Assembly (NCBI GenBank): GCA_012064415.1
Contig: SSNU01000294.1
Span: forward strand, 372,001-436,000
DNA from: Gyrodactylus bullatarudis
Lineage: Eukaryota; Platyhelminthes; Monogenea; Gyrodactylidea; Gyrodactylidae
Direction: 5' to 3'
Length of the DNA stretch: 64,000 nucleotides
Under the pieces are notes generated by a model that saw nothing but the letters and a program-made list of their open reading frames with translations, had not been told where the DNA came from and made no database searches. Positions within the stretch are counted from its first letter, which is position 1, and each line of letters opens with the position of its first letter. Positions 1 through 11,084 of this stretch are shown in pieces. A program made the position numbers and the translations under genes.

Positions 1-3000
1 GCGAGAAGCTCTTAAAGTATCTGAACGAGAACTCGAGGCAGCAAAGAATCAATTGAATCTCACTCGAGAAAAACTCAAAATTTGTCAAGATAAATTGGAC
101 AGTATGAATCTCAAATATGAAGACTGTATTATGCGTCAAAAGGAGATTGAGGATAAGCGCAATCTCTGTGAGGTTCGTCTTGGCAGAGCAGATAAACTAA
201 TTAATGGGCTGTCAAGTGAAAAATATCGATGGAGTGATACTGTCGACAATTTGAAGAATTTGGAAAATAACATGATTGGAAATATTCTCATGTCGGCTGC
301 AACAATTAATTATTTGGGACCGTTTACTCCATATTATAGAAAGAACTTTGAGAGTGAGTGGTTATCCTTTATAAGAGAAAAACGCATACCTCATACCTTG
401 GATCCTGCACCGAATTTGATAGCAAACTTCACAGACCCTGTCAAAATACGCAATTGGAATTTGAAAGGACTACCCAGGGACATCAATTCAATCGAGAATG
501 CTGCCATTTCAGAGTCCTCCTACTTGTGGCCTGTTTTCATTGATCCTCAAGGTCAGGCAAATAAATGGATCAAAAATATGGAATCAAACAATAATCTCCT
601 AGTAATAAGACAAGATTCAAAAGATTTCATTAAGCTAATTGAAAATGCTATTCGTCTCGGTAGACCTGTTTTGGTGGAGAATATTGATAACTACATTGAC
701 CCTGTTCTCAATAGCATTCTGGAACGGGCAACATTTAAACAACAAGGCTCATTAGTCATCAAACTTGGCGACAATATAATTCCCTTTAACGATAATTTTA
801 AAATGTACTTTACAACAAAACATTTCAATCCGAAATACAAACAGGACATTTATGCAAGAGTTAATCTGATCAATTTCACTCTTTCAAAACAAGCCCTGGA
901 AGATCAACTCCTGGGTCTAGTCGTGTCTGAAGAGAGAAATGATCTGGAGCAGGCTAAAAACCAGTTGATCCTTACAAATGCAAAAATGAAGGAGGAACTG
1001 AAAGAGATTGAAGATAAAATTCTCCAATATTTGAGCTCTGTCAAAGGATCACCAATTGATGATATTGACCTGATTAATACTCTTGAAGCGTCGAAACTGA
1101 AAGCTTTTGAAATTAAACAAAAGATGACTTATTCTGAAACTACAGAAAAAGATATTGATGAGACCCGGGCAAAATATGTTCCAGTTGCTGTTAGGGGAAG
1201 AATATTATTCTTTTGCATCTCCAATCTGACCAGAATTGATCCCATGTATCAATATTCCCTTGATTGGTTTAATCGACTATTCATTAAATCAATTCAAACT
1301 GCCTCTTCTGCAGGTAATTTATCAGATTTTCAAGCCATCTATTTTTTTATTAAATATCTTCTAATTATTTCTTTTAGATTCACTTCAAGAACGCATTGTC
1401 AATATAAATAAAAATCTAACCTTTTTCATTTATACAAATGTCTGTTTGAGTCTATTTGAACAACACAAAATTATCTTTGCATTCGAAATAGCCATTGAAA
1501 TCAAACGTAATGAAGACTCAATTGATGAAGTAATTTTGATGTTCTTTTAATGAAATCTTTGGTCATTCCCTTCTTTATATATTTAGGCGCAATGGAAATT
1601 TTTCTTGACCGGTTCAACTAAAAATGTTGCTGTGAAGAAAAATCCCGCTCCTGAATGGATTACTGAGAAGATCTGGGCTGATTTGTTAACATTAGAGAAT
1701 CTTGATATTTACTCAGACATTTATGAGGTTTTGAATAAAAATTTGATGAAATTCAAAGAAATATTCGATTCTAGTGAACCTCAAAGAGTTGATTTACCTC
1801 GTGTATGGGCTGATCGCTTGGATGAATTCCAAAAGATGTTATTTATCAAATGTTTCCGATATGAGAAACTTACAAATAACATTCAAGATTATGTTTCGAA
1901 TAATTTAGGACCGGAATTTCTCGAACCACAAAGTAGCAGTCTCAATGGGATATTCAAGGAATCTTCTCCAACATCTCCAATTATTTTTATTCTGAGTCAG
2001 GTAATTATTAGCTACATTATTAACCCTCTATGGCCAATAGGGTAGGGAGGGAAAATTCGTTTTGTAAGGCTTCATACATACGATATACGAATATTATATC
2101 GATATGTTTTATTTTATTACAAATAATAAAATTATTACGATATGATACGATATGTATTGTTTAGGCTTTAATTATATGTTACAATACTATTAAATTATTT
2201 CGTAATACAGTGAATTCTCTAATAATTGTATATAAAAAAGACCAACTCGGTATATAATTTTTGATTCTCAATCGAATGGTATAAATTTTATCGATGAATT
2301 ATGAAAAAAACTTAAAATCGTAATCTTAGGACCTGTTGCTTTGAAACGTTGGTATATGGTAGATTAATGCATATCATATGACTGAAAAAAACATGATTAA
2401 ATTAAATTATGATTAAAAGTAGAGGCTGGGATTTTTTATTACAATTTTAATACGACTACTTTATAGTAGAGGGTCGATTATTTTTTATCGAGTTGGTCTT
2501 TTTTATATACAATTATTAGAGAATTCACTGTATATTAAAAATGTGTTACGATATACAATATACCTCGACCAATGAGATTAAATCATTCAATCATCAAATC
2601 TTTACTATGAATCATACCCAAAATTAGAGCCCTACTCTTCTTCGAAAAACTAGGGATTCCCTAGTAGGGAAATTCAATACATAACTTAACATTTGGTGAT
2701 GTACAATATATGAGCATTGAGCATTTTATCCATGTAAAAATCTTTGCTTGAAAGACTAGGAGTAGGAAATTTTCTGAAATCTAATATCAAAATATTTATT
2801 CGTGCTGAGATTTGAACTCTTTACATAATATTTAACTGAAAACTAAGGGAGGGTACTATACCACTTTACCAAACTCTATATATATAAGAATTTTTAAACA
2901 TAATTCATAACTAAAATTATTATTATAACTGGAGTTGACACTCATAAGGAAGATAGGAGAACGAACGAATAATAAGTGATAAACGTTTTATTTCGCCGGG

Positions 3001-6000
3001 TCTCTTCAGACTTAATCCCGGGCTCTGATTATATAGTGGTAGAAAAAATAAAAGTATTCACTAGAAATTGTCTCTAAATCACTTATTAAAAGTTATTGAA
3101 AATGGAAAGATGACCCATTCGATAGAGAATATTCGTTTCTATCAGAAATTACTTTTACTCGTACAAAGAGTTCATTCATATTTTCATAAATACAAATTTA
3201 CAATATTTCATTAAATTTCAAAACGAAAAATTAAAAGTATTCACTTTTATTTTGTAAAATCTCCCCTACCAAGTACAACATTTAAGCACCTTTTTGACAT
3301 GGAATCATACAAATTTTCTATTATTTCTTTTGGGATTGATTTCCACTCTTCATTGATTCTTTGAACTAGTTCTTGCCTATTTGAATATACTCTCCCTTGG
3401 GAATAGACTTTTTGAGATAAAATTCCCCACAAGTTTTCAATCGGATTCAAGTCGGGGCTCCTAGCTGGCCATGACAAAATCTGTATCTCATTATCATCAA
3501 ACCATGTTCTAGTTGATGCTGATCGATGACAGGGAGCATTATCTTGCTGGAATATCATCTCGCACTTATGAATTTCCTCCTTAAAGGGTAATAGCTGATC
3601 CTCAAGCAATTTCTGATATGAATTTGAATTAAGCTTCTCATCAATAACGACAAGATTTCCAGTTCCTTGCTTTGTGATAAACCCCCAAACCATTACATTG
3701 CCTCCACCAAATCCTCGTTTGATTTTAGTAGGTCTAGGTAGAGACTTGTCAATCCAACAAGAAGAAAGGCCATCAGGTCCATCCAAATTGAATTTTTTCT
3801 CATCTGAAAACATGATTTTACTCCAATCTTGGTTTTGGACAATTTTATCATGAGCCCACTGGTATCTCGATTCCCTATCCTTGATACTTAGATTAGGAAC
3901 CCTTTTTGGTCTTCCCCAATAGATATTAGGATTAGTATTCAAATAATTTTGAACTGTTCTAATGCTGACATTCAATTTAAGCTCAGCTTTTATTTGAGAA
4001 GCTGTTGCTTTTTTCTTGATGGCTAGATTGACAATTTTTTTAATCAGGCAATTGGGTATGGATCTCTTTCGGCCTCGCTTTTTCGGATTTAGCTTCTTTT
4101 GTTTGACTGAAAACAAATTATTAACAGTTCTACATGAGCATCCGATTATTTTAGCTATCTTCCGATTGCTTGAGCCATCTTGTTTTAATTTGTTGACAAA
4201 ATCTCTATCACAGCCTCTCAGCTTCGAAAATTTCAATTTTTTAACGAACATTTTTGAACTATGTTTAGTTTATTGGCGATAATATATTTGAATGTACTGT
4301 GTAAGAGATATAATGAAAATTCAGAATTCAAAGTCTAATTCTAACTGGGAAAAAAGGTGATTGAAACTGAATACTTTTAATTTTTCGTTTTGAAATTTAA
4401 TGAAATATTGTAAATTTGTATTTATGAAAATATGAATGAACTCTTTGTACGAGTAAAAGTAATTTCTGATAGAAACGAATATTCTCTATCGAATGGGTCA
4501 TCTTTCCATTTTCAATAACTTTTAATAAGTGATTTAGAGACAATTTCTAGTGAATACTTTTATTTTTTCTACCACTATATAATATTACATTGCAAAATTT
4601 TTTTTAATTATGATTACAAAATTAACAATATAAAATCCTATGTTACATCATACGATAAACATATCACAAAATTAGTATAACTCGTAGCATATTGAAAATT
4701 GTATCGTAATAGTTTTTTTAATAAATCACGATATGTTATGTTGAATTTCGATATGTTGCCACGAAAGGTTACAAATGTTACAAAACTACATTACAGAACG
4801 AATCTTCACTCCCTACAATAGGGACATGGGTGGGACAGGCTACTTTTTTGAGAGACATTCCAGACTCTACTCTTCAAATATTCTATCATCACAATGATAT
4901 CTTTTGTGGAAAAAAAGGCTTCTAAGGGTCTTCAAAGCGAAATTGTAATTTTTCAAAACTGAATGAAGATTCAAAATCCTTGTAGATAATATCTGCAAGA
5001 TATTTCTTCTCAAATTTAGATAAGAAATCTTTGGATTCGTAAGGGCTATTTTAAATATTTAGAAGCAAGAAAAATAGATAAGAAGGCGTATATTGATTTT
5101 AGCGTTCAATCTTAGCACTAATTTTTAGAAATTTTTATGAATTTTAACTTTAGGGAGCAGATCCAGCAAGTGATCTCAACAAATTCTCTGAAGAAATGAA
5201 ATTTAGTGGTAAGAAATTTTTGGGAATATCCCTTGGTCAAGGTCAAGGGACTAGAGCTGAAGAAATGATGAACTACGCTATGGAAAGAGGTTTGTGGGTT
5301 TTCTTCCAGAATTGTCATCTAGCTCCCTCATGGATGCCTACTCTAGAGAAGCTTGTTGAGAGAATCGACAAGGATAAAGTACACAGAGATTTCCGATTAT
5401 GGCTCACCAGTATGCCCAGCTCATCGTTCCCTCTGAGTATTCTTCAGAATGGTACGAAATTGACTGTTGAATTACCCAAGGGTATCAAATCCCACCTTCT
5501 ACGTGTTTATGAAGGTTTTAATGATAACTATCTCAAATCCATTGAAAAACCTGGAAGTGAAAAAGTAACTTTATTTTACCTGCTCTTTAGTCTTTTAATT
5601 TTTTAAAAATAAAATTCATCTTTTGCTTTCGTTTCACATCAAGTATTTAATTTCTACAGTACTAATTTTAATTTAGTGAGTAGGGGATAAGTTTTGTAGT
5701 GCTCTTTTTGAATGATTTTCAAGTGGTCTGGATGTTTGGATGTTGGGATTGTCGACTCTTATCTCTGAGGAAACCTAAGAGATATCCATTTTCATCAAAA
5801 TAAAATAAATATCTTCTATTTTCTTTAAATTATTTTTAATTTAATTTTTATTTCCAATTTCAAATAATGATTTCATTTCTTAGAATCAAGACTTCCGACA
5901 TTTGATACTCAGTCTATCATTATTCAATGCAGTTGTTGTAGAAAGGAAGAAATTTGGATCCCTTGGTTTCAATATTCCGTATGAATTCACAAGTGGAGAC

Positions 6001-7642
6001 TTTAAGATCTCCCTTGATCAGTTGAAAATGTTCCTCAGGGAATATGATAATGTTCCTTTCAAAGTGTTGAAATATACTACGGGTCATATTAATTTTGGAG
6101 GAAGAGTTACTGACGATATGGATCGTAGGTGTATAATGAGCTTGCTGAATGTCTTTTATTCCAATGAATCCCTGGTGGATAACTTTTCGTATTCCAAGAG
6201 TGGCATTTATCGACAGATACCTGTCGAAAATGATTACCAGGTAAAATTTATTACAAAATTAATCTAGACCTCAAATGATTCTTATTTTTCAGGGATACAT
6301 AGAGTATATCAAGACATTACCTCTGAATGACTTACCGGAGATATTCTTTCTACATGACAATGCCAGCATTAAATTCGCTCAAAATGAAACAACTCGGCTT
6401 ATCAATGATCTGATTAACTTTGAGTCAACTCTATCTAGGGTAACTTCGCATGATGAAGAATTAATTATTGAAATATCGAATGATATTCTCAACCGTCTGC
6501 CACAAACATTTAATCTTGTTGAGGTTTTATCCAAGTATCCCACTATTTATGAACAATCAATGAATACTGTTTTGATACAAGAAGCAACCAAATATAATCG
6601 TCTTTTCGATTTGATTCGTATAAATCTAAATGATTTGCTAAAGAGTCTACGGGGAATTCTTCTAATGAATGAGAGCTTAGAGAATGTTTCCGTCTCTCTG
6701 TTCAACAATCAGGTTCCACAGGAATGGATGAAAGGATTTTATCCCAGTCTAATGTCTCTGTCAAATTGGTTCAATGATCTCTTGGCTAGATTCGAATTCA
6801 TAAGAAAATGGATCAATGAAGGAATACCAAATGCATTTTGGATAAGTGGTTTCATGTTTCCTCAAGGTTTTCTCACCGGCATTTTACAAAATTATGCGAG
6901 AAAAATGAAAATTTCCATTGACACCATTAGTTTTGATTTTCAAGTTTTAAATGTCAACAAAAATCTGATTGAACAAACTCCTGAAGATGGCTGCTATATA
7001 TACGGCATGTTTATGGAAGGAGCCAGATGGGACTCAACTGAAAATACGATTGCTGAGTCTTTGCCCAGAGAACTTTACACAGAAATGCCAGTTATTTGGT
7101 TAAAGCCAGTCACCAATAAGAATTTTTCCTCATCAGATAATCTCTATGAATGTCCACTTTATAAAACTATTCAAAGATCCGGTAATTCAAGATTTTTCAA
7201 AATTATTTTGATCGAATTTATTATTTCACGATAATTATACTATTATTGTAATTAATTATAGTGATTCATTTTTTTATGTTCTATAACTATTAGCACTAGA
7301 TTTAGTTTATTTAAGAAAAGAATTCATCTGATGGCAAATTGGATTTTTGATTCAAAAATTTTGAACTAAAAACACGAAAAAAGATGAAGAAGTAATTTTT
7401 ATAATTTTATCATGAGTTTAACAACGCGTTACTTAAAAGTAAATATGTGAATTTCAGTATCAAAGTAATTTTCAATTCTGCATTGGGTGTATATTTTTCA
7501 TTAATTTTTGCTATTTTTAGGTACACTATCAACTACTGGGTTGTCTACTAACTATGTCTTTAGTATCTATCTACCTACAAACTCTTCCCCTGAACATTGG
7601 ATAAGAAGAGGTGTTGCACTCTTATGCTCGTTAGATTACTAA
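1..7642 (+). CDS. DNAH1: Axonemal dynein heavy chain 1 (3' part)
   Basis: This is the C-terminal 1218 residues of an inner-arm axonemal dynein motor; the gene runs off the 5' edge of the window. Exons are 1-1313, 1378-1529, 1587-2000, 5154-5564, 5884-6240, 6293-7181 and 7521-7642. All junctions are GT-AG and the phases close. The first exon carries the second half of the stalk coiled coil ([11 protein letters not shown]) and the AAA5 region (VTLINFTL-like [23 protein letters not shown]). Later exons give AAA6 ([23 protein letters not shown]) and the C-terminal domain ([30 protein letters not shown]). The last exon ends [14 protein letters not shown], close to the remembered mammalian DNAH1 C-terminus, which is why DNAH1 is preferred over DNAH3/7/12. 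Introns are 64, 57, 3153, 319, 52 and 339 nt; the 3153-nt one contains two transposons. Confidence 0.95.
2042..2067 (+). repeat. Left arm of a degenerate 26-bp inverted repeat
   Basis: This stretch in DNAH1 intron 3 matches the reverse complement of 4791-4816 at 23 of 26 positions by eye (GTAGGGAG...ATTCGTT.TGTAA). The two arms enclose the MITE and the Tc1 element, so they may be the ends of an older DNA transposon that took later insertions. No target-site duplication is clear. Confidence 0.4.
2208..2530. mobile_element. MITE with perfect 42-bp terminal inverted repeats
   Basis: The element is 323 bp. Its left end 2208-2249 and right end 2489-2530 are exact inverted copies over 42 bp, starting CAGTGAATTCTCTAATAA. 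It is flanked by TA on both sides (2206-2207 and 2531-2532), the target duplication of the Tc1/mariner/pogo superfamily. The CAGT start resembles pogo/Tigger ends. There is no open frame inside, so it would need a transposase from elsewhere. A similar short string (accaactcgaaaaa) near 55094 may be a fragment of the same family. Confidence 0.85.
3034..3243 (+). repeat. Left terminal inverted repeat of Tc1-like element
   Basis: The 210-bp arm begins TAGTGGTAGAAAAAATAA and ends AAAAGTATTCA just outside the transposase stop codon. It carries outer and inner copies of AAAAGTATTCAC, probable transposase-binding sites. Confidence 0.9.
3247..4251 (-). CDS. Tc1-family transposase, intact
   Basis: A 334-residue DDE transposase that would cut and paste the surrounding element. 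The N-terminal half contains paired helix-turn-helix segments ([18 protein letters not shown] around residues 30-48, then ASQIKAEL around 83) separated by a GRKRS basic, AT-hook-like stretch. The catalytic half shows [15 protein letters not shown] (first Asp), [11 protein letters not shown] (second Asp) and LNPIENLWG (Glu). There are 34 residues between the second Asp and the Glu, so this is DD34E, the Tc1 signature. ATG start, length normal for Tc1 transposases, no internal stop. Confidence 0.95.
   Translation of the reverse strand: MFVKKLKFSKLRGCDRDFVNKLKQDGSSNRKIAKIIGCSCRTVNNLFSVKQKKLNPKKRGRKRSIPNCLIKKIVNLAIKKKATASQIKAELKLNVSIRTVQNYLNTNPNIYWGRPKRVPNLSIKDRESRYQWAHDKIVQNQDWSKIMFSDEKKFNLDGPDGLSSCWIDKSLPRPTKIKRGFGGGNVMVWGFITKQGTGNLVVIDEKLNSNSYQKLLEDQLLPFKEEIHKCEMIFQQDNAPCHRSASTRTWFDDNEIQILSWPARSPDLNPIENLWGILSQKVYSQGRVYSNRQELVQRINEEWKSIPKEIIENLYDSMSKRCLNVVLGRGDFTK
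4368..4577 (-). repeat. Right terminal inverted repeat of Tc1-like element
   Basis: This is the reverse complement of 3034-3243 and ends TACCACTA followed by a flanking TA. The transposase start codon lies about 115 bp inside it, so the promoter of the transposase probably sits in this arm or just inside it. Confidence 0.9.
4791..4816 (-). repeat. Right arm of a degenerate 26-bp inverted repeat
   Basis: Partner of 2042-2067 (23 of 26 positions match by eye). The sequence just inside both arms is rich in CGATATG-type strings, which also suggests one older element spanning about 2042-4816. Confidence 0.4.
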
Positions 7643-7721
7643 AAATTATTTAGATTTGCATGTCATTTTTGTTAATATTAAATAAATATATTTATTATCA
7701 TATATGTTCTCTGATAATGTT

Positions 7722-8042
7722 TCAGTTAATTCTGATTTTCTTTCTTAATTCATTCCAAATGTAAATTTTGAATTTCATATCCCATTCGTCGTACCATCCA
7801 GACATGATTTTAACTCTAGCTAAATCTCTCTGTGCAATTGAGCTATATTGTTTATTATCAAAATCCATATTCATAAGTTCAACAGATAGACCGACATTAA
7901 TTGAGTTTTTTGAAGTCCCTTCGGTCGACTCGGAGGGAGGGGTTAAATTGTTGAACAGGAGGATTATTTGTTCATTTTGAAGCTCATCTATCCAATATTT
8001 TGCCCACTCCTTCTGCCGTAACTGTAATTCATCCCTTATCAT
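7722..8042 (-). CDS. Small protein, weakly DUF4508/C14orf119-like
   Basis: A single-exon frame of 106 residues from ATG 8042. It is charged, with no signal peptide or membrane segment. The C-terminal part (RVKIMSGWYDEWDMKFKI) faintly resembles the QLHLWDQWFRGWAEQE region I remember from human C14orf119 (DUF4508). I would not assign a function from this. The start lies only 103 bp after the RPL5 stop, on the same strand, and the gap contains an AATAAA overlapping the RPL5 stop region and a splice-acceptor-like TTTATTTCATTATTTAG. That would fit either a short 5' UTR intron or a two-gene transcript. Confidence 0.6.
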   Translation of the reverse strand: MIRDELQLRQKEWAKYWIDELQNEQIILLFNNLTPPSESTEGTSKNSINVGLSVELMNMDFDNKQYSSIAQRDLARVKIMSGWYDEWDMKFKIYIWNELRKKIRIN

Positions 8043-8145
8043 TCCGAAATTTATTCTAATTTAAAATAATTTAGTTACTACTTCTAGAATCTAAATAATG
8101 AAATAAAAAGATAAGTTAGAATAGAAACCCATAAGAAACTTTTAT

Positions 8146-9097
8146 TTATGCCATCATTTTTTTTCTAATATCCTCAAGCATAACAGCTTTCTTCTGTACA
8201 ACACGAGCATCCTTCATATTCTTTGGCATCTTCCTCTTGTTGTATCTTATGTTTTTCATTCCAGCTTTCTTGGGGATGGGTTTGTGAACTGGATCGGCCC
8301 TAATTGCAGCATGAGCTTTCTTATACATTTCACCGATTTTGTCTGGGTTAATTTTCTCCTTGATGTATTTGGAGAACTGTTTCTTGTACTTTTCTTCGTC
8401 TTCTTCTTTCAATTCTTTCATGTAGTTTCCAACCATTTTCCCCATAATTCTGTCTTTGTGTGCTTCTGCATTGTATTCATTAGCTTCATTGTCATAACCA
8501 TAGAATCTCTTGACACTGTGAGGAATATTAAGTCCAGCATCGGCAGCACCCTTCATGGCAGCGAAGATTTTGGCTCCAGTTGTGGTTCTTTTTAGACCAA
8601 CATCGAGACAACAGTTGAAAGGATTCTTATCACCCTCTGCTTCAACGTGATATTCTGATCCATCACATTCTTTAAGACCTGGATACTCCTTATCAAGTTT
8701 GATTTGGTTAAGAACACGTCTACCAAGCAATAGACCGACACAATAAGCGGCTGAGTAATTAGTCAAGCCAACCTTGATTCCATATCTTGGAAGCTCATGA
8801 GCGTAAGCTGAGCATAAAACACGATCACCAGTTATTCTAGCATAGATTATCTAAAATATCCATAGAGTTAATTTAATTTACTTGGCATACGATGTCCTTG
8901 TTAGTAAATCTAACAACCATGCGATATTTTGGAGTGTTGTACTTGTTCTTATCTTGCCAGATCAAGCGTTTTCTGGCATAGTAGTCAGTTTTACCTTCTC
9001 TCCTTCTGCGGAACTTAACTTGAAAACGCTTGAAATAAGCTTTGTTCTTGACGATTTTTACAAGAGTCTGAAAGATGGTTAAAACTTATCTTACCAT
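8146..9097 (-). CDS. RPL5: 60S ribosomal protein L5
   Basis: Large-subunit ribosomal protein that carries 5S rRNA. Exons on the minus strand are 9097-9095 (ATG only), 9067-8882 and 8850-8146, giving 297 residues, the same as the remembered human length. Recognisable blocks are [70 protein letters not shown] and [14 protein letters not shown]. The introns are 27 nt (9068-9094) and 31 nt (8851-8881), both GT-AG. Human RPL5 also splits right after the ATG, supporting the first junction. There is no in-frame ATG in exon 2 upstream of LVKIVKN, so the ATG-only exon is needed. A possible 5' UTR intron (acceptor AATTAACAG just upstream of the ATG) is seen. Confidence 0.97.
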
Positions 9098-9262
9098 GCG
9101 TATTCAACTGTTAATTGAATTGTGGGAATCAATTAAAGTTAGTTAAAACGAAAATAATTTACATTCGAAAATTTTATTGTTTTGTTGTATGAACAATTTG
9201 ACAGAATTAAATTAAAGATTTTGCCAGTCATTTTGGCGTTTAGTACTCACCCAACTTGATAA
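9098..9262. promoter_or_regulatory. Shared RPL5/VPS26 intergenic promoter region
   Basis: Only 165 bp separate the start codons of two divergent genes, so both promoters must lie here or overlap the neighbouring gene. No TATA box is clear. A GTGAGTAC donor-like string on the minus strand near 9250 may be the start of an RPL5 leader intron. The promoter call is an inference from spacing. Confidence 0.5.
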
Positions 9263-10557
9263 ATGGTAAATAAAGATTCATTAATTTATAAAGGCGCTTC
9301 AAACTCTCCTGAATCTGAAATCTTCTCCTGATATTAGTATAAATATAGATCTTGGAGACAATAGGAAGTTTATTGATGTTCAAAATGATAATGGGGAAAT
9401 TAATAAGCAGCCGATATTTTATGATGGTGAATCGATAACAGGAAATGTGAAAATTCATATAAATAAGGGACAAAAATTAGAACACTCTGGAATAAAAATA
9501 GAATTCATTGGATTTTTAGAAATTCACAATGACAAATCTCATAAAGATGAATTTATTAAATTAATCAGAGATCTTGCTAGACCTGGTATTTTGACCAGCA
9601 CTATCAGCTACAAGTTCGAATTTACTAATGTTAAAAAACCTTTCGAAACCTTCCATGGATTATCAGCAACCTTGAGGTAAGTTTGTTGATAAAAAACATT
9701 TTTATTAAAATTTTAAATCAATTATTTTCAGCTATATTTTGAAATTGACAATTGTCAAAAAGATATTCAATATTACAAGAGAAAAAGAAATTCATATTCA
9801 ATCCCTAGCCTTTTATCCAGATACAGATTCTCGAATTCAGATGGAAGTTGGAATAGAGGACTCGCTTCATATAGAATTCGAATATAACAAGTCGAGATAT
9901 CATCTTGAAGATATTATCATTGGAAAGATATATTTTGTTCTTGTCAGAGTAAAAATCAAAAATATGGAACTCCAAATATTACGCAAAGAATCGTCTGGCT
10001 ATTCTCTTAGTCCTTGTTCAGAAACTACACTAGTCGCTCGTCATGAGATTATGGATGGGGCTCCAGTTAGAGGGGAGGCAATACCTATTCGAATATTTTT
10101 AAGTCAATACAATTTATCTTCAACAATGTTTGATGTTATGAACAAGTTTTCTATCAAATATCTTCTAAATCTAGTCTTACACGATGAAGAAAATAGAAAA
10201 TATTATAAACACCATGAAATAACATTATACAGGAAAAGTAATCACCAGAGGAAATCAATTGCAAAACAGTACCTTGAGGAAAATCCTATTTTGGACAATA
10301 AAAATCAGGATATTGATTCGTCACTGAATGGACTCGATTCAATATCGGTTAATCAAGCAGAGAATGATGAACGAGAACAAAAGAGTATGAGGCGTTTCGA
10401 AAAACCCCAACTCTTCAAGACCACCTCTAATGAGTGCACCGAGAATAATCATTCAAATGAAGATGATGAATTGATAAATAATGAACTAGAGGATCTTTCC
10501 CTTCCAGTTGATGAGTTGAATGAAGTGAATCTAAATAATCCATCCCCTCCGGAGTAG
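9263..10557 (+). CDS. VPS26: Retromer subunit VPS26
   Basis: Arrestin-fold subunit of the retromer cargo-recognition complex on endosomes. The conserved body is clear: FYDGESITGNVKIHINKG, LEHSGIKIEFIG, MEVGIEDSLHIEFEYNKSRY, GKIYFVLVRVKIKNMELQ, EIMDGAPVRGEAIPIRIFL and HEITLYRK. Exons are best read as 9263-9265 (ATG only), 9294-9676 and 9732-10557, giving 403 residues; the last intron is 55 nt. The first 28-nt intron (GTAAATAAAG...TATAAAG) is inferred because no in-frame ATG precedes the conserved start; its acceptor has a poor pyrimidine tract, so the extreme N-terminus is uncertain. The C-terminus carries an acidic, Asn/Glu-rich tail of about 75 residues not present in the human protein. Confidence 0.93.
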
Positions 10558-11084
10558 GTTATCTAGTCTAAAGTATTACTTTTATTATAAACTTCATCGA
10601 ATCATCAGAGTATTTTGGTCCAATTACTTGGATCATTTAGAATGTGATTATTTACAAACTTTTATAAAAATATTCATAATATTATTTTAAAAAATGATTT
10701 GCAAAAAATACTTTGAAAACTCGGCATAATCCAAACATTGATTGTACAATTATAACCTGTATATGTGAAACCTATTTCTACTGGACTTTTCTACTAAATT
10801 TTGCTTAAAAATTAACTTGACTGACTAAGTTTATGATTTGATTTTGCTAAATGCTCATAGAGTTAATTTCTTCCCTGTGAAATTTTCGAAAAATAGTCAC
10901 CGAGTCAATGCTACTGACAATCGAATAATTCTTTTCAATCATTCTATGAATTTCCTTGAACATGTCTTCATTACGAAGTTAATTGTTGTTTTTTTTATTT
11001 TGTCAATAAAACAAAGCTGATTTATCAAAATTATTGTTTTAAAATTTTACAGAAATTTATTCTGAAAATTATGTCCATATATAT

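Larger units (their letters stand above)
3034..4577 (-). mobile_element. Complete Tc1-like transposon with 210-bp IR/DR ends
   Basis: A 1544-bp element lies in DNAH1 intron 3, opposite to the dynein gene. The arms 3034-3243 and 4368-4577 are inverted copies about 210 bp long, in which I found no mismatch. TA dinucleotides flank both ends. Each arm holds the string AAAAGTATTCAC twice, near the outer and inner edges, which is the inverted-repeat/direct-repeat layout of long-TIR Tc1 elements. The enclosed transposase frame is intact. Identical arms plus an open frame suggest a recent, possibly still mobile, insertion. Confidence 0.93.
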
